Assembly: GCF_030816915.1 (NCBI RefSeq)
Contig: NZ_JAUSYN010000002.1
Location: forward strand, 4,539,501-4,603,500
Reading direction: 5' to 3'
DNA: 64,000 nt
Source of the DNA: Streptomyces sp. B3I8
GTDB taxonomy: Bacteria > Actinomycetota > Actinomycetes > Streptomycetales > Streptomycetaceae
Position 1 is the first letter of the stretch. Each line of letters begins with the position of its first letter. The position numbers and the translations under genes are program-made. Positions 42,794 through 51,886 of the stretch are shown piece after piece. The notes under the pieces are model-generated. The model did no database searches. It had not been told where the DNA came from and was given only the letters and a program-made list of their open reading frames with translations.

Positions 42794-43387
42794 TCAGGCC
42801 GGGCGCAGGCCGTCGAAGAGGACGCGGAGCATGCGGGTGCGGGCGGACGGGGAGTCGGCGGAGGCCGCGGCGACGCCGTGGACCAGGCGCAGGATGTCGC
42901 GGGTCTCGATGTCCCGCCGGACCGTGCCCGCCTCCTGGGCCGCGCCCACCAGCGTCTCCGTCGCGTCCATGAACCGGTCCTTGTGGGGCTGGAGGATCTC
43001 GGGAGCCCGGGCGAGGGCCGTCCTCAACGTCGTGGCGATGCCGTGCTGACCCAGTGCGTCGACGAGGTGTTCACGCACCCAGCGCTCCAGTGCCGCGCCC
43101 GGCGCCTCCCGTTCGGCGAGCCCGGCGGCGTGGGCGGCGAGGGCGGCGATGTCGGGGCCGTAGACCGCCGCGATCAGGACCTCGCGGGTCGGGAAGTGCC
43201 GGTACAGCGTGCCGGGGCCGACCCCGGCCCGGCGGGCGACGACGTCCAGCGGTGCCTCCGGGCCCAGTTCGGCGAAGGCCGTGCGCGCGGTCGCGACGAT
43301 GTGCTCGTAGTTGCGGCGCGCGTCGGCCCGCATGGGGCGTGGGTGCGGGTGCGACTCGGGCTGGGGCTGCGGTGGGGCGTCGTCCAT
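42794..43387 (-). CDS. TetR-family transcriptional regulator
   Basis: The 197-residue regulator has a helix-turn-helix (DVVARRAGVGPGTLYRHFPT, about residues 48-67) and a TetR C-terminal domain similar to the SCO-type repressors next to aldo/keto reductases. ATG 43385-43387 follows GGAGG at 6 bases. It is divergent from the aldo/keto reductase gene, whose promoter carries a strong inverted repeat, so it most likely represses that gene and itself. The 32-bp palindrome lies 90 bp downstream of its stop, so control of the VanZ gene is also possible. Confidence 0.87.
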   Translation of the reverse strand: MDDAPPQPQPESHPHPRPMRADARRNYEHIVATARTAFAELGPEAPLDVVARRAGVGPGTLYRHFPTREVLIAAVYGPDIAALAAHAAGLAEREAPGAALERWVREHLVDALGQHGIATTLRTALARAPEILQPHKDRFMDATETLVGAAQEAGTVRRDIETRDILRLVHGVAAASADSPSARTRMLRVLFDGLRPA

Positions 43388-43446
43388 CGGGGCCTCCTTC
43401 GCGGGGGCGGGATGTGGCTACGGGTGCGGATGTGGCAACAGTGACT

Positions 43447-43502
43447 CAAGCGGACGGAATCTCCGCTTGGCGTTGTCCAAGCGGAGGGTTTCTCCATATA
43501 GT
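43447..43502 (+). promoter_or_regulatory. Promoter with overlapping operator for the aldo/keto reductase gene
   Basis: TTGTCC (43473-43478), an 18-bp spacer and TATAGT (43497-43502) make a good sigma-70-type promoter. CTCCGCTTG (43461-43469) and CAAGCGGAG (43478-43486) form a perfect 9-bp inverted repeat straddling the -35, and a third half-site CAAGCGGA lies at 43447-43454. Binding there would block the polymerase, consistent with TetR repression. Confidence 0.7.
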
Positions 43503-43566
43503 CGTCGTCGGCAAGTGGAGATGCTCTCCGTTTGCTGTCATCCGTCAGCTCCCGGGAGATCGTCCC

Positions 43567-44598
43567 ATGCGCTACCGCACCCTCGGCCGCTCAGGCATCC
43601 AGGTCAGCCCCTACGCGCTCGGCACCATGAACTTCGGCGCCCTCGCCAACGCCGACCACGAAGAAACCGTCCGCATCATCCACAAGGCGCTCGACGCCGG
43701 CATCAACCTGATCGACACGGCCGACAACTACTCCCACGGCGAGTCGGAGCGGATCGTCGGGAAGGCGATCAAGGGCCGCCGTGACGACGTCGTCCTCGCC
43801 ACCAAGTTCTCCAACCCCATGGGGGAGGGGCCGAACCGCCGGGGCGGCTCGCGCCGCTACCTCATGACCGCCGTCGAGGACTCGCTGCGGCGGCTGGAGA
43901 CCGACCACATCGACCTGTACCAGTACCACTACCCCGACGACGAGACCGATCTGGAGGAGACGCTCTCCGCGCTCACCGACCTCGTCCGCGCGGGCAAGGT
44001 GCGGGCCATCGGCACGTCCAAGCAGCCCGCCGCGGGGCTCGTCGAGGCGCACTGGATCTCCGAGCGGCAGGGGCTGGCCCGCTTCCGCAGCGAGCAGCCG
44101 TACTACTCGATCCTCAACCGGGGCATCGAACGCGACGTGCTCCCCGTCACCCAGCGGCTCGGCATGGGCACCCTCGTGTGGAGCCCGCTGGCGCAGGGGC
44201 TGCTGACCGGGCGCGTGCGCAGGGGGCAGGCGTCGGCGTTGAGCCGCGGCGGGCCGTGGTTCGCGCACCTCGGGGACGAGCGGCGCATCGACGCGGTCGA
44301 GCGGCTGGTGCCGGTCGCGGAGGAGGCGGGGATCCCGCTGACCCACATGGCGGTCGCGTTCGTGCTCGCGCACCCGGGGGTGACGGCGGCGCTGCTCGGG
44401 CCGCGCACGGAGGAGCAGCTCGACGACCTGCTCGCGGGGGTGGGGGTCGAGCTGGGCGACGACGTGCTCGACCGGATCGACGAGGTCGTGCCGCCGGGCG
44501 AGGACGTGGGGGCCATTCAGATGGGGTATCGGCCGGCGGCTCTGGTGCGGGCGGGGGCGCGGCGGCGGGGGGTGGGCGAGCGCGCGGCGGCCGCGTAG
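43567..44598 (+). CDS. Aldo/keto reductase
   Basis: The 343-residue enzyme belongs to the AKR superfamily: MRYRTLGRSGIQVSPYALGT at the start, catalytic Asp/Tyr in NLIDTADNYSHGESE, Lys in VVLATKF, and His in LYQYHYPD (the usual H is retained). It ends with the NADPH-binding region (LGPRTEEQLDDLL). It reduces carbonyls with NADPH in the cytosol; substrate unknown. ATG 43567 follows GGGAG. The preceding promoter/operator and divergent TetR gene suggest induction by a ligand of that repressor. A copy of the dispersed terminator-like repeat follows. Confidence 0.92.
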   Translation: MRYRTLGRSGIQVSPYALGTMNFGALANADHEETVRIIHKALDAGINLIDTADNYSHGESERIVGKAIKGRRDDVVLATKFSNPMGEGPNRRGGSRRYLMTAVEDSLRRLETDHIDLYQYHYPDDETDLEETLSALTDLVRAGKVRAIGTSKQPAAGLVEAHWISERQGLARFRSEQPYYSILNRGIERDVLPVTQRLGMGTLVWSPLAQGLLTGRVRRGQASALSRGGPWFAHLGDERRIDAVERLVPVAEEAGIPLTHMAVAFVLAHPGVTAALLGPRTEEQLDDLLAGVGVELGDDVLDRIDEVVPPGEDVGAIQMGYRPAALVRAGARRRGVGERAAAA

Positions 44599-44623
44599 GC
44601 ACGGCGGGGCGGGGGTGCGTTCT

Positions 44624-44730
44624 TCCGCCCCCGCCGCCTTTGCCCTTCCCGTCCTGAAGGGGCTCCGCCCCTTGGACCCCGATGTGCGGGTGGGTGGGTG
44701 GTCGCTCGCGCAGTTCCCCGCGCCCCTTCC
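44624..44730 (+). repeat. Dispersed Streptomyces intergenic repeat, copy B, terminator-like
   Basis: The sequence starts TCCGCCCCCGCCGCCTTTGC, holds the hairpin AAGGGG-CTCCG-CCCCTT (44657-44673) and ends with the GCTCGCGCAGTTCCCCGCGC block (44704-44724). It matches copy A at 5141-5275 in content, order and position just after a stop codon. Confidence 0.65.
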
Positions 44731-44758
44731 GGAGGCGCGTGCCTCGTAGGGTGGGGGC

Positions 44759-45673
44759 ATGACCGATCTGCCCGACCGGCGTCTTCTTCTCGTGCACGCG
44801 CATCCGGACGACGAGTCGATCAACAACGGCGCGACCATGGCCCGGTACGCGGCCGAGGGCGCCCATGTCACCCTCGTCACCTGTACCCGCGGTGAACGCG
44901 GCGAGGTGATCCCTGGGGAACTCGCCCACCTCCTCGACGACCCCGAGCGGCTCGGCGCGCACCGGCTGCGCGAACTCGCCGCCGCGATGGGCACCCTGGG
45001 CGTGACGGACGTACGGCTGCTCGGCGGCCCCGGCCGCTACCGGGACTCCGGGATGATGGGGCTGCCCGACAACGAGGACCCCGACTGTCTGTGGCAGGCG
45101 GACCTCGACGAGGCCGCCGGACACCTCGTCGAGGTGATCCGCGAGGTACGGCCCCAGGTCCTCGTCACCTACGACGACAACGGCGGCTACGGCCACCCCG
45201 ACCACATCCAGGCCCACCGCATCGCGATGCGCGCCGTCGAACTCGCCGCCGACGCCACCGCCTTCCCCGACGCGAACGCGGGCGCGGGAGCGGGGGAGCC
45301 GTGGGAGGTCGCCAAGGTGTACTGGAACCGGATGCCCCGGGCATACGCCGAGGACGCCTTCGCGCGGCTCGCGCGGGCGCTGCCCGAGCTGCCGTTCGAC
45401 TCGGCGGGGAGCATCGACGACGTACCCGGCGTGGTGGCGGACGAGCGCGTCACCGCCGAGATCGACGGCACCGCGTTCGCCGTCGCGAAGGCCGCCGCGA
45501 TGCGCGCCCACGCCACCCAGATCGACGTCTTCGAACCCTGGTTCGCGCTCTCCAACCACCTCGCGCAGCCGCTGTTCACCACCGAGTTCTACGAGTTGGT
45601 GCGCGGCGAGCGGGGTACCGGGCGAAGCGCCGAGAGGGAACGCGACCTGTTCGAAGGAGTGAGCGGGGCATGA
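44759..45673 (+). CDS. mshB: N-acetyl-glucosaminyl-inositol deacetylase of mycothiol biosynthesis
   Basis: The 304-residue zinc enzyme removes the acetyl group from GlcNAc-inositol, the second step of mycothiol synthesis. The PIG-L/LmbE-type metal site is clear: HAHPDDES (His15, Asp18) near the start and [13 protein letters not shown] in the middle. Other MshB segments are [14 protein letters not shown] and [17 protein letters not shown] 44759 lies just after GGTGGGGG. The stop overlaps the start of the next gene (ATGA). Mycothiol is the major thiol of actinobacteria, supporting the organism assignment. Confidence 0.95.
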   Translation: MTDLPDRRLLLVHAHPDDESINNGATMARYAAEGAHVTLVTCTRGERGEVIPGELAHLLDDPERLGAHRLRELAAAMGTLGVTDVRLLGGPGRYRDSGMMGLPDNEDPDCLWQADLDEAAGHLVEVIREVRPQVLVTYDDNGGYGHPDHIQAHRIAMRAVELAADATAFPDANAGAGAGEPWEVAKVYWNRMPRAYAEDAFARLARALPELPFDSAGSIDDVPGVVADERVTAEIDGTAFAVAKAAAMRAHATQIDVFEPWFALSNHLAQPLFTTEFYELVRGERGTGRSAERERDLFEGVSGA

Positions 45674-46113
45674 GCACGAGCACACGCGGCGGACGGGGCG
45701 CGGGTCCGGGCCCGGGCGGCGGGCTGGCGCAGCCGATGACCATGCCGTCGGCCGGACGGGCCGCCGCGTACCTGGGGCTGCTGCTCCTGGGCGCGGTCGT
45801 CGGCGCCGCCGGTGCGCTGGTGCAACCGGGCTGGTTCCCCGGCGGGTTGCTGCTCGCGCTCGCGGGAGCCGCCGGGCTCTTCCTCGGCGGGGCGCGCGCC
45901 CTGGGCGGGCGCGGCGGGGCCGCCGCGCCCGCCGCCGGCTGGATGATCGCCGTCATCCTGCTCACCGTGAGCCGCCCCGAGGGCGACTTCCTCTTCGGCG
46001 CGGGAATCGGGTCCTACCTGTTCCTGCTCGGCGGCATCGCCGTCGCTGTGATGTGCGCCACGCTTCCCCGGGAAAGGCAACCCGGCGGGCCCGGTGCCCG
46101 ACTTGCCAAGTGA
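45670..46113 (+). CDS. Small integral membrane protein coupled to mshB (DUF6113 type)
   Basis: The 147-residue protein has a Gly-rich cytoplasmic tail and four hydrophobic segments ([69 protein letters not shown]). It overlaps mshB by 4 bp, so the two are co-translated. I recall this protein as a constant companion of mshB in Streptomyces, but no function is known. Confidence 0.8.
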   Translation: MSTSTRGGRGAGPGPGGGLAQPMTMPSAGRAAAYLGLLLLGAVVGAAGALVQPGWFPGGLLLALAGAAGLFLGGARALGGRGGAAAPAAGWMIAVILLTVSRPEGDFLFGAGIGSYLFLLGGIAVAVMCATLPRERQPGGPGARLAK

Positions 46114-46308
46114 CGTACCACTTCGCCGGTTCACCTCCGTGCGGGTCCCGTGGGAGTTTCCCCGGTGGACGCGCTCGGGGGACCGGAAGCGGCCAGTATC
46201 GTGGTGCGCGCCGCCGCGCCTGCCCCGGGCGCTCGCTCCCGTGCGGGCAGTGAGGGACTCCCACTGTGAGGTCGCGGCCGGCGGTGAAGCCAACCGGGAG
46301 AACCTGCC

Positions 46309-48741
46309 TTGAGTCGTGAAACTGACAGTTCGTCCGCCGGGCGCAACGGGCGCACCGGACGCGGTGGTGCCGCGTACCCGTCGGGGACGCCGCCGTACGG
46401 CACCCCCATGGCTTCCGAGGAGGGCGCCGAGAAGGGACGCGGTGCCGCGCGGCCGGACGAACGCAAGACCGAGACCACGCTGACCACGCGCATCCGCATC
46501 AACATCCCCGGATCGCGGCCCATTCCGCCGGTCGTCATGCGTACACCCGTGAGCAACGACGCGTCCGCCGCGGCGGACGGCGCCGAGGACGCGGGCCAGG
46601 GGCCCGCACCCGAGGACGGCGGGGCCGCCGACCCGGGGGCCACCGGGACGATGCGGGCGATCGGCGCGTTCGACGGGGGCGGCGCCTCCGGCGGTACGGG
46701 CACGGCCGAGTTCCCGGCCCTGGGCTCCGCGCCGGGTCAGGCGCCGGCTCCGGCCGAGGAGAAGAAGGAGAAGGCGAGCGACTGGTTCGCGCCGCGCAAG
46801 GCCGCCGCGACTCCCACTGCCGCCGGCGGCTCCGGCGCCTCCGGTAACGCCGGGACGGGCGGGAACAGCAAGGGGCAACAGGCGGCCGGTCAGGCCGGAC
46901 CCACCGGTTCCGCCGGGTCCACCGCGTCCGGTGGTGTGGGCCGGGCCGGTTCCGGCGGTGGGAAGGCCGCGGGGCTGCCCGGTGCCACCGGCGCCGGGCC
47001 GGTCGCCCCGGGCCACGGCGGCGGCACCGGCTCCTTCGACGTCTCCGCCGCCCTCGCCGCGGCCGCCGCCCCCCGCGCCGACGCCGACGCCGACGGCCCG
47101 GCCACGGGCGCCTACGGGCCCGACGGCGAGGCGTACCCCTCCTCGCCCGAGGACACCGGCTCGTACGCCGCCATCGGCGGCGGCGAACCGTACCGGGGCG
47201 AACCGTACGGCGGTGAACCGTACGGGGGCGAGCCCTTCGGTGACCCGTACGCGACCGGCTCGCCCGAGGACACCGGGTCCTTCCCGGCGCCCGGCGCCCT
47301 TGACGGCGGCGGACCGCACCCGGACGACCTCCCGTACTTCTCCCAGGGCGGCGGCCCGGCCGGTCCCACCACCGGACCGGTCACGGGCGACACCCCGCTC
47401 GCCGGACTGCCCGTCCGGCGCGCGCCCGGCACCCCGGCGGCCCAGGGCGGCCAGAACAGCCAGGGCGGCCTGCCCGGCCGGAACAGCCAGGATGGCCGGC
47501 CCGGCCAGGGCGCGCTGCCCGGCGGCGGGCTCAGCGACGACACCGCGGTGCTCACCCCGCAGCACCCCATGCCCGGCGGACCGGGCCACGGCGCCGGTGA
47601 CAACGTCTCCGGGCACACCCTGACCAGCGGCATCCCGGTCGTCCCGGCCGACGGCCGGGGCGGTGCCCCGTTCGGTCCGGGCGGCGGCGAGCCCTCCGGC
47701 CCGCACACGCCGCCGAAGCTCCCGGACGCGCCGCAGCCGGGCCCCTCCGCGCAGAGTGCCGGCAAGCCGGCCAAGAGCGCCGCCAAGCCCGCCAAGAAGA
47801 AGGGCCGCCGCAAGCTCCCGCTGCTCATCGGCGTGCTGGTCTTCGCCGGCGGTGTCGCGTACGGCGCCGGCCTGCTGATGAACCGCTCCGACGTGCCCAA
47901 GGGCACCACCGTGCTCGGCGTCGACATCGGCGGCGGCACCCGCGACGAGGCCGTCCAGAAGCTGGACGCGGCGCTCGGCGACCGTACGAACAAGGCGATG
48001 AAGCTGGCCGTCGACGGCGACACCGTCAGCCTCAAGCCCGACCAGGCGGGCCTCCAGTTCGACAGCAAGGCCACCGTGGCCGACGCCGCGCACAGCGACT
48101 ACAACCCGGTGTCGGTGGTCGGTTCGCTCTTCGGGCAGAAGCGGGTCGTGGAACCCGTCATGCCGGTCGACGAGGAGAAGCTGCGGGCGGCGCTGGAACA
48201 GGCCGCGGGCACCGCCGGCGCCAACGACGGCACGATCCGGTTCAAGCCGGGCAAGGCGGTCCCCGTCTACGGCAGGAGCGGTCAGGGCATCGACGTCGCC
48301 AAGTCCACCGAGGCCGTCCAGGAGGCGTACCGGAACCAGGTGGAGACCGGTACGGCCGCCACGGTGAAGGTGCCGACGACGGCCAAGGAGCCGACGGTCT
48401 CCAAGGCCGAGGTGGACCGCGAGATGAAGGCGTTCGCGGAGCCGGCGATGTCGGGGCTGGTGACCGTCAAGACGGCGGACGGCGTGCACCAGGTGTCCTT
48501 CAGCCCGCAGAACTCCCTGTGGAAGTTCCTCCGGGTCAAGGCCGTCGACGGCAAGCTGGTGGACTACTACGACCGGCCGGCCCTGAAGAAGCTGTACGGC
48601 GAGGCGTTCGACACCGTGCTGATCACGCGCGGTTCGGGCCAGAAGACGGCGGTGACGGTGGAGGACGTCATCAACACCCTGCGCCCGGCACTGCTGAGCA
48701 GGACGAACCGGGTCGCGGTCATCGACACGACGCCGAACTGA
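46309..48741 (+). CDS. Large membrane-anchored envelope protein with peptidoglycan-binding-like C-terminus
   Basis: The 810-residue protein has three parts. Residues 1-500 are low-complexity and Gly/Pro/Ala-rich, predicted disordered and cytoplasmic, with a run of GEPY repeats near 290-310. One transmembrane helix follows (about 504-524, after KKGRRK). Residues 530-810 lie outside the membrane and resemble the putative peptidoglycan-binding domain found in VanW-type proteins (TTVLGVDIGGGTRDEAVQKL, FDSKATVADAAHSDYNPVSV, VRFKP-like IRFKPGKAVPVYG). TTG 46309 is chosen because GGGAG lies 8 bases upstream. A terminator with a T-run follows. It probably links the cytoplasm to the cell wall; the exact role is unknown. 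Confidence 0.82.
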   Translation: MSRETDSSSAGRNGRTGRGGAAYPSGTPPYGTPMASEEGAEKGRGAARPDERKTETTLTTRIRINIPGSRPIPPVVMRTPVSNDASAAADGAEDAGQGPAPEDGGAADPGATGTMRAIGAFDGGGASGGTGTAEFPALGSAPGQAPAPAEEKKEKASDWFAPRKAAATPTAAGGSGASGNAGTGGNSKGQQAAGQAGPTGSAGSTASGGVGRAGSGGGKAAGLPGATGAGPVAPGHGGGTGSFDVSAALAAAAAPRADADADGPATGAYGPDGEAYPSSPEDTGSYAAIGGGEPYRGEPYGGEPYGGEPFGDPYATGSPEDTGSFPAPGALDGGGPHPDDLPYFSQGGGPAGPTTGPVTGDTPLAGLPVRRAPGTPAAQGGQNSQGGLPGRNSQDGRPGQGALPGGGLSDDTAVLTPQHPMPGGPGHGAGDNVSGHTLTSGIPVVPADGRGGAPFGPGGGEPSGPHTPPKLPDAPQPGPSAQSAGKPAKSAAKPAKKKGRRKLPLLIGVLVFAGGVAYGAGLLMNRSDVPKGTTVLGVDIGGGTRDEAVQKLDAALGDRTNKAMKLAVDGDTVSLKPDQAGLQFDSKATVADAAHSDYNPVSVVGSLFGQKRVVEPVMPVDEEKLRAALEQAAGTAGANDGTIRFKPGKAVPVYGRSGQGIDVAKSTEAVQEAYRNQVETGTAATVKVPTTAKEPTVSKAEVDREMKAFAEPAMSGLVTVKTADGVHQVSFSPQNSLWKFLRVKAVDGKLVDYYDRPALKKLYGEAFDTVLITRGSGQKTAVTVEDVINTLRPALLSRTNRVAVIDTTPN

Positions 48742-48762
48742 GCGGAGCGGAGCGCGGTCGGT

Positions 48763-48804
48763 GGGGCGGCGGTGTCCTCCGGGACCCCGCCGCCCCGCCT
48801 TTTC
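48763..48804 (+). terminator. Intrinsic terminator after the envelope protein gene
   Basis: GGGGCGGCGG (48763-48772) pairs with CCGCCGCCCC (48787-48796) and is followed by GCC and TTTT, the most conventional terminator in the window. Confidence 0.8.
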
Positions 48805-48845
48805 CCCACCCCGCCCGCACGGCATGACGTGACCCACGGCACGAC

Positions 48846-48859
48846 ATGACATCTGTCAT
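48846..48859. promoter_or_regulatory. Palindrome ATGACA-TC-TGTCAT before the ABC/two-component module
   Basis: Perfect 6-bp arms with a 2-bp centre lie 51 bases upstream of the ABC ATPase start. It is a candidate binding site for the LuxR-type response regulator encoded at the end of the same operon. Confidence 0.5.
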
Positions 48860-48909
48860 CGCATAGTCGGGATGAGCGGCACTGCTCCCGGCGCGGCCCG
48901 CCCGGCAGC

Positions 48910-49851
48910 ATGGATGCCATGACGATGACAACGGGGGCGTCGGCCCAGCAGCCGGTCGCGGTCGGGTTCGACCGCGTCAGCAAGACGTACGGCGACGTAC
49001 ACGCCGTCGACCGGCTGACCTTCACCCTGCACCCGGGCGAGACCGTGGCCCTGCTCGGCCCGAACGGCGCCGGCAAGTCCACCACCCTCGACCTCCTCCT
49101 CGGCCTCAAGCACCCCGACTCCGGCACCGTCCGGGTCTTCGGCACCGGTCCCCGCGAGGCGATCGTCGCCGGCCGCGTCGGCGCGATGCTGCAGAGCGGC
49201 GGCCTGATGGACGAGGTCACCGTCGCCGAACTCGTCACGCTGGCCTGCGCGCTGCACCCGAGGCCCCACCCGGTCTCCGACGTGCTCGCCCGCGCCGGCG
49301 TGACCCAGATCGCCGACCGCAAGGTCAACAAGCTCTCCGGCGGGCAGGAACAACGCGTCCGCTTCGCGCTCGCCACCGCCGGCGACAGCGACCTCATCGT
49401 CCTCGACGAGCCGACCACCGGCATGGACGTCACCGCCCGCCAGGCCTTCTGGGCCACCATGCGCGACCAGGCGGACCAGGGCCGCACGGTCCTGTTCGCC
49501 ACCCACTACCTGGAGGAGGCCGACGCGACAGCGGACCGCGTCCTCGTCCTGCACCGCGGCCGGCTCCTCGCCGACGGCACCGCCGCCGAGATCAAGGCCA
49601 AGGCGGGCGCCCGCCGGATCTCCTTCGACCTCCAGGGCGCGATCGACGAACCGGCGCTGCGCGCACTGCCGTTCCTCACCGATCTCAGCGTGTCGGGACA
49701 GACCGTCCGCATGCAGTCCACCGACGCCGACGCCACCGTGCACGCCGCGTACGGGCTCGGTCTCTACCCCCGCAACCTCGAAGTCGCCGGACTCGGACTC
49801 GAGCAGGCCTTCGTCGCCCTCACCACCGCCGAGGAGGCCAAGCAGTCGTGA
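48910..49851 (+). CDS. ABC exporter ATP-binding protein (module 1)
   Basis: The 313-residue ATPase has Walker A GPNGAGKST, Q-loop MLQSGGL, signature KLSGGQEQRVRFA, Walker B LIVLDEPTTGMD and the H-loop ATHYLEEAD, as in drug- and lantibiotic-type ABC-2 exporters. A C-terminal regulatory extension of about 80 residues follows. ATG 48910 or 48919 are equally placed with no strong ribosome-binding site. GTGA overlap with the permease gene follows. The four genes 48910-52497 form one coupled operon: exporter, then two-component system. Confidence 0.92.
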   Translation: MDAMTMTTGASAQQPVAVGFDRVSKTYGDVHAVDRLTFTLHPGETVALLGPNGAGKSTTLDLLLGLKHPDSGTVRVFGTGPREAIVAGRVGAMLQSGGLMDEVTVAELVTLACALHPRPHPVSDVLARAGVTQIADRKVNKLSGGQEQRVRFALATAGDSDLIVLDEPTTGMDVTARQAFWATMRDQADQGRTVLFATHYLEEADATADRVLVLHRGRLLADGTAAEIKAKAGARRISFDLQGAIDEPALRALPFLTDLSVSGQTVRMQSTDADATVHAAYGLGLYPRNLEVAGLGLEQAFVALTTAEEAKQS

Positions 49852-50588
49852 ACAGTCTCATCAGGCTGGAACTCACCCGCGCCCTGCGCAACCGCAAGTT
49901 CCTGTTTTTCTCGGTCGTCTACCCGTCCGTGCTGTTCCTGCTCATCGCGGGCAGCGCCGACGACACCACCAAGGTCGACGGCACGAACCTGACCCTGCCG
50001 ACGTACATGATGGTCTCCATGGCGTCGTTCGGCGCGCTCACCGCCGTCCTGATGGGCAACAGCGAACGCATCGCCAAGGAGCGGGAGAACGGCTGGGTGC
50101 GGCAACTGCGGCTGACCACCCTGCCCGGCCGGGGCTACGTCCTGGCCAAGACCGCCGGCGCGGCCGTCGTCAGCCTGCCGTCCATCGTCGTCGTCTTCGC
50201 CGTCGCCGCCGCCGTCAAGAACGTGCGGCTGGACGCCTGGCAGTGGCTCGCGCTCACCGGCGCGATCTGGGCCGGCAGCCTCGTCTTCGCCGCGCTCGGC
50301 GTCGCCCTCGGATACCTCGCGAGCGGGGACGCGGTCCGCCCGATCACGATGATCGTCTACTTCGGCCTGTCCATACTCGGCGGCCTGTGGATGCCGACCA
50401 CCACGTTCCCCCAGTGGCTGCAGGACATCGCCAAGTGGGTGCCCACCCACGCGTACGCTGCCCTGGGACAGGCGATCGAGCAGAGCCAGGCCCCGCACGC
50501 CAGGGACATCGTCGTCCTCGCCGTCTTCTTCGCGCTGTTCACCGGCGGTGCGGCCTGGCTGTACCGGAAGGACACGCTGAAGGCGTGA
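49848..50588 (+). CDS. ABC-2 type exporter permease (module 1)
   Basis: The 246-residue membrane protein has about six hydrophobic segments and the ABC-2 permease pattern: an N-terminal RLELTRALRNRKFLFFSVVY helix, ERENGWVRQLRLTTLPGRGY between the second and third helices, and a final AWLYRKDTLKA. GTG 49848 overlaps the ATPase stop, and its own stop overlaps the kinase start. Cargo unknown; relatives export antibiotics, peptides or lipids. Confidence 0.9.
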   Translation: MNSLIRLELTRALRNRKFLFFSVVYPSVLFLLIAGSADDTTKVDGTNLTLPTYMMVSMASFGALTAVLMGNSERIAKERENGWVRQLRLTTLPGRGYVLAKTAGAAVVSLPSIVVVFAVAAAVKNVRLDAWQWLALTGAIWAGSLVFAALGVALGYLASGDAVRPITMIVYFGLSILGGLWMPTTTFPQWLQDIAKWVPTHAYAALGQAIEQSQAPHARDIVVLAVFFALFTGGAAWLYRKDTLKA

Positions 50589-51886
50589 GCACGATGACGG
50601 AAGACCCGCGGCGGGGCGATGACGAGGTGGACCGGCTGGTCCGCATGGGGCAGTCGCCCCGCAACGGGCGTGAGTTCCTGCGCAAGGCGTTGTGGATCGG
50701 CATCTGGCTGGTCTTCCTCAACTCCCCGTGCGCCGACCTGCTCTCCGGCGGCCACAGCACGGCCGGGACCGTCGGCGGCTGGCTCGGGCTCGCCGTGTTC
50801 GTCGGCCTCTACCTCACCCTCGTCGCCCGGAACATGGGGGCCAAGCAGTTCCCGCCGTGGCTGGTCAACGGCATCATCGCCGCCCTCGGCGTCCTCGCGG
50901 TGGTCCTCGGGCTCACTCTCGGTACGCACTGGCTCGGCCTGTTCGTCTACGTCTCGGTCTCCTGCGGGCTGGCCCTCCCACTGCGGGCGGCGTACTGGGC
51001 GATCCCGGCGACCACCGCGCTGATGGCGGCCGTCGGGGCGTGGGTGGACATCGACGAGGTCAGCGGCCTGGCCCTGCTGACGCTGCTCATCGGCTTCGCG
51101 ATGACCAGTGTCAGCCAGTTGGTGCGCACCACGGTCGAGTTGCGCCGGGCCCGTGCCACGGTCGCCCGGCTCGCCGCCAACGAGGAACGGCTGCGGCTCG
51201 CCCGGGACCTGCACGACCTGCTCGGGCACTCGCTGTCCCTGATCACCCTCAAGAGCGAGCTGGCGGGCCGGATGCTGCCGGCCCACCCCGACAAGGCGGC
51301 CCAGCAGGTCGCCGACATCGAGAGCGTCAGCCGGCAGGCGCTGGTCGACGTGCGCCAGGCCGTCAGCGGGTACCGGCGCCCCCGGCTGGCGGAGGAACTC
51401 GCCGGTGCGCAGGTCGCGCTGACGGCGGCGGGCGTCACCGCGGACCTGCCCGCCGAGCCCGCGCTCGACGGGGTGCCGGAGGAGAGCGAGTCGGCGCTCG
51501 CCTGGGCGCTGCGCGAGGCGGTCACCAATGTCGTACGGCACAGCGGGGCCCGGCGGTGCGTGGTGTCCCTGGTGCGGCGGCAGACGCTGGACGGGCCGGT
51601 GCTGGAGCTGTCCGTCGAGGACGACGGCACGGGAGGCGTCTCCGGTGCGGCCGGGGCGGCAGCCGCCGGCGTCGTCCGCGGGCCCGGCAACGGGTTGACC
51701 GGGCTGGCCGAACGGCTCCAGAAGGTGGGCGGTTCGCTGGACGCGGGGCGGGTGGGCAGGACGGCGAGGGGGGCCGGGTCGGCCGGCGGCGGATATCGGT
51801 TGGCGGCCCGGGTACCGGCGGGGGTCCCGGAGGAGACGGCCGGGGGAATGGGCGCGGCCGGGGACGCCGTAGGATCCGGGACATGA
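50585..51886 (+). CDS. Sensor histidine kinase, NarL-partner type (module 1)
   Basis: The 433-residue kinase has about five or six hydrophobic helices (50-200), then the HisKA_3 dimerisation helix with phospho-acceptor His in RDLHDLLGHSLSLITLKSEL. The ATPase domain follows (LREAVTNVVRHSGARRC, ELSVEDDGTGG, GNGLTGLAERL). There is no large extracellular domain, so it likely senses the membrane or the adjacent exporter. GTG 50585 overlaps the permease stop; ATG 50594 is an alternative. It belongs to the DesK/YvfT-like group that sits beside ABC-2 exporters. Confidence 0.9.
   Translation: MSTMTEDPRRGDDEVDRLVRMGQSPRNGREFLRKALWIGIWLVFLNSPCADLLSGGHSTAGTVGGWLGLAVFVGLYLTLVARNMGAKQFPPWLVNGIIAALGVLAVVLGLTLGTHWLGLFVYVSVSCGLALPLRAAYWAIPATTALMAAVGAWVDIDEVSGLALLTLLIGFAMTSVSQLVRTTVELRRARATVARLAANEERLRLARDLHDLLGHSLSLITLKSELAGRMLPAHPDKAAQQVADIESVSRQALVDVRQAVSGYRRPRLAEELAGAQVALTAAGVTADLPAEPALDGVPEESESALAWALREAVTNVVRHSGARRCVVSLVRRQTLDGPVLELSVEDDGTGGVSGAAGAAAAGVVRGPGNGLTGLAERLQKVGGSLDAGRVGRTARGAGSAGGGYRLAARVPAGVPEETAGGMGAAGDAVGSGT

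Noticed and set aside
45589-48852. Minus-strand open frame of 1087 codons opposite the envelope protein gene
   Set aside because: It reflects the GC-rich low-complexity coding sequence on the plus strand, with no start signal or domain.
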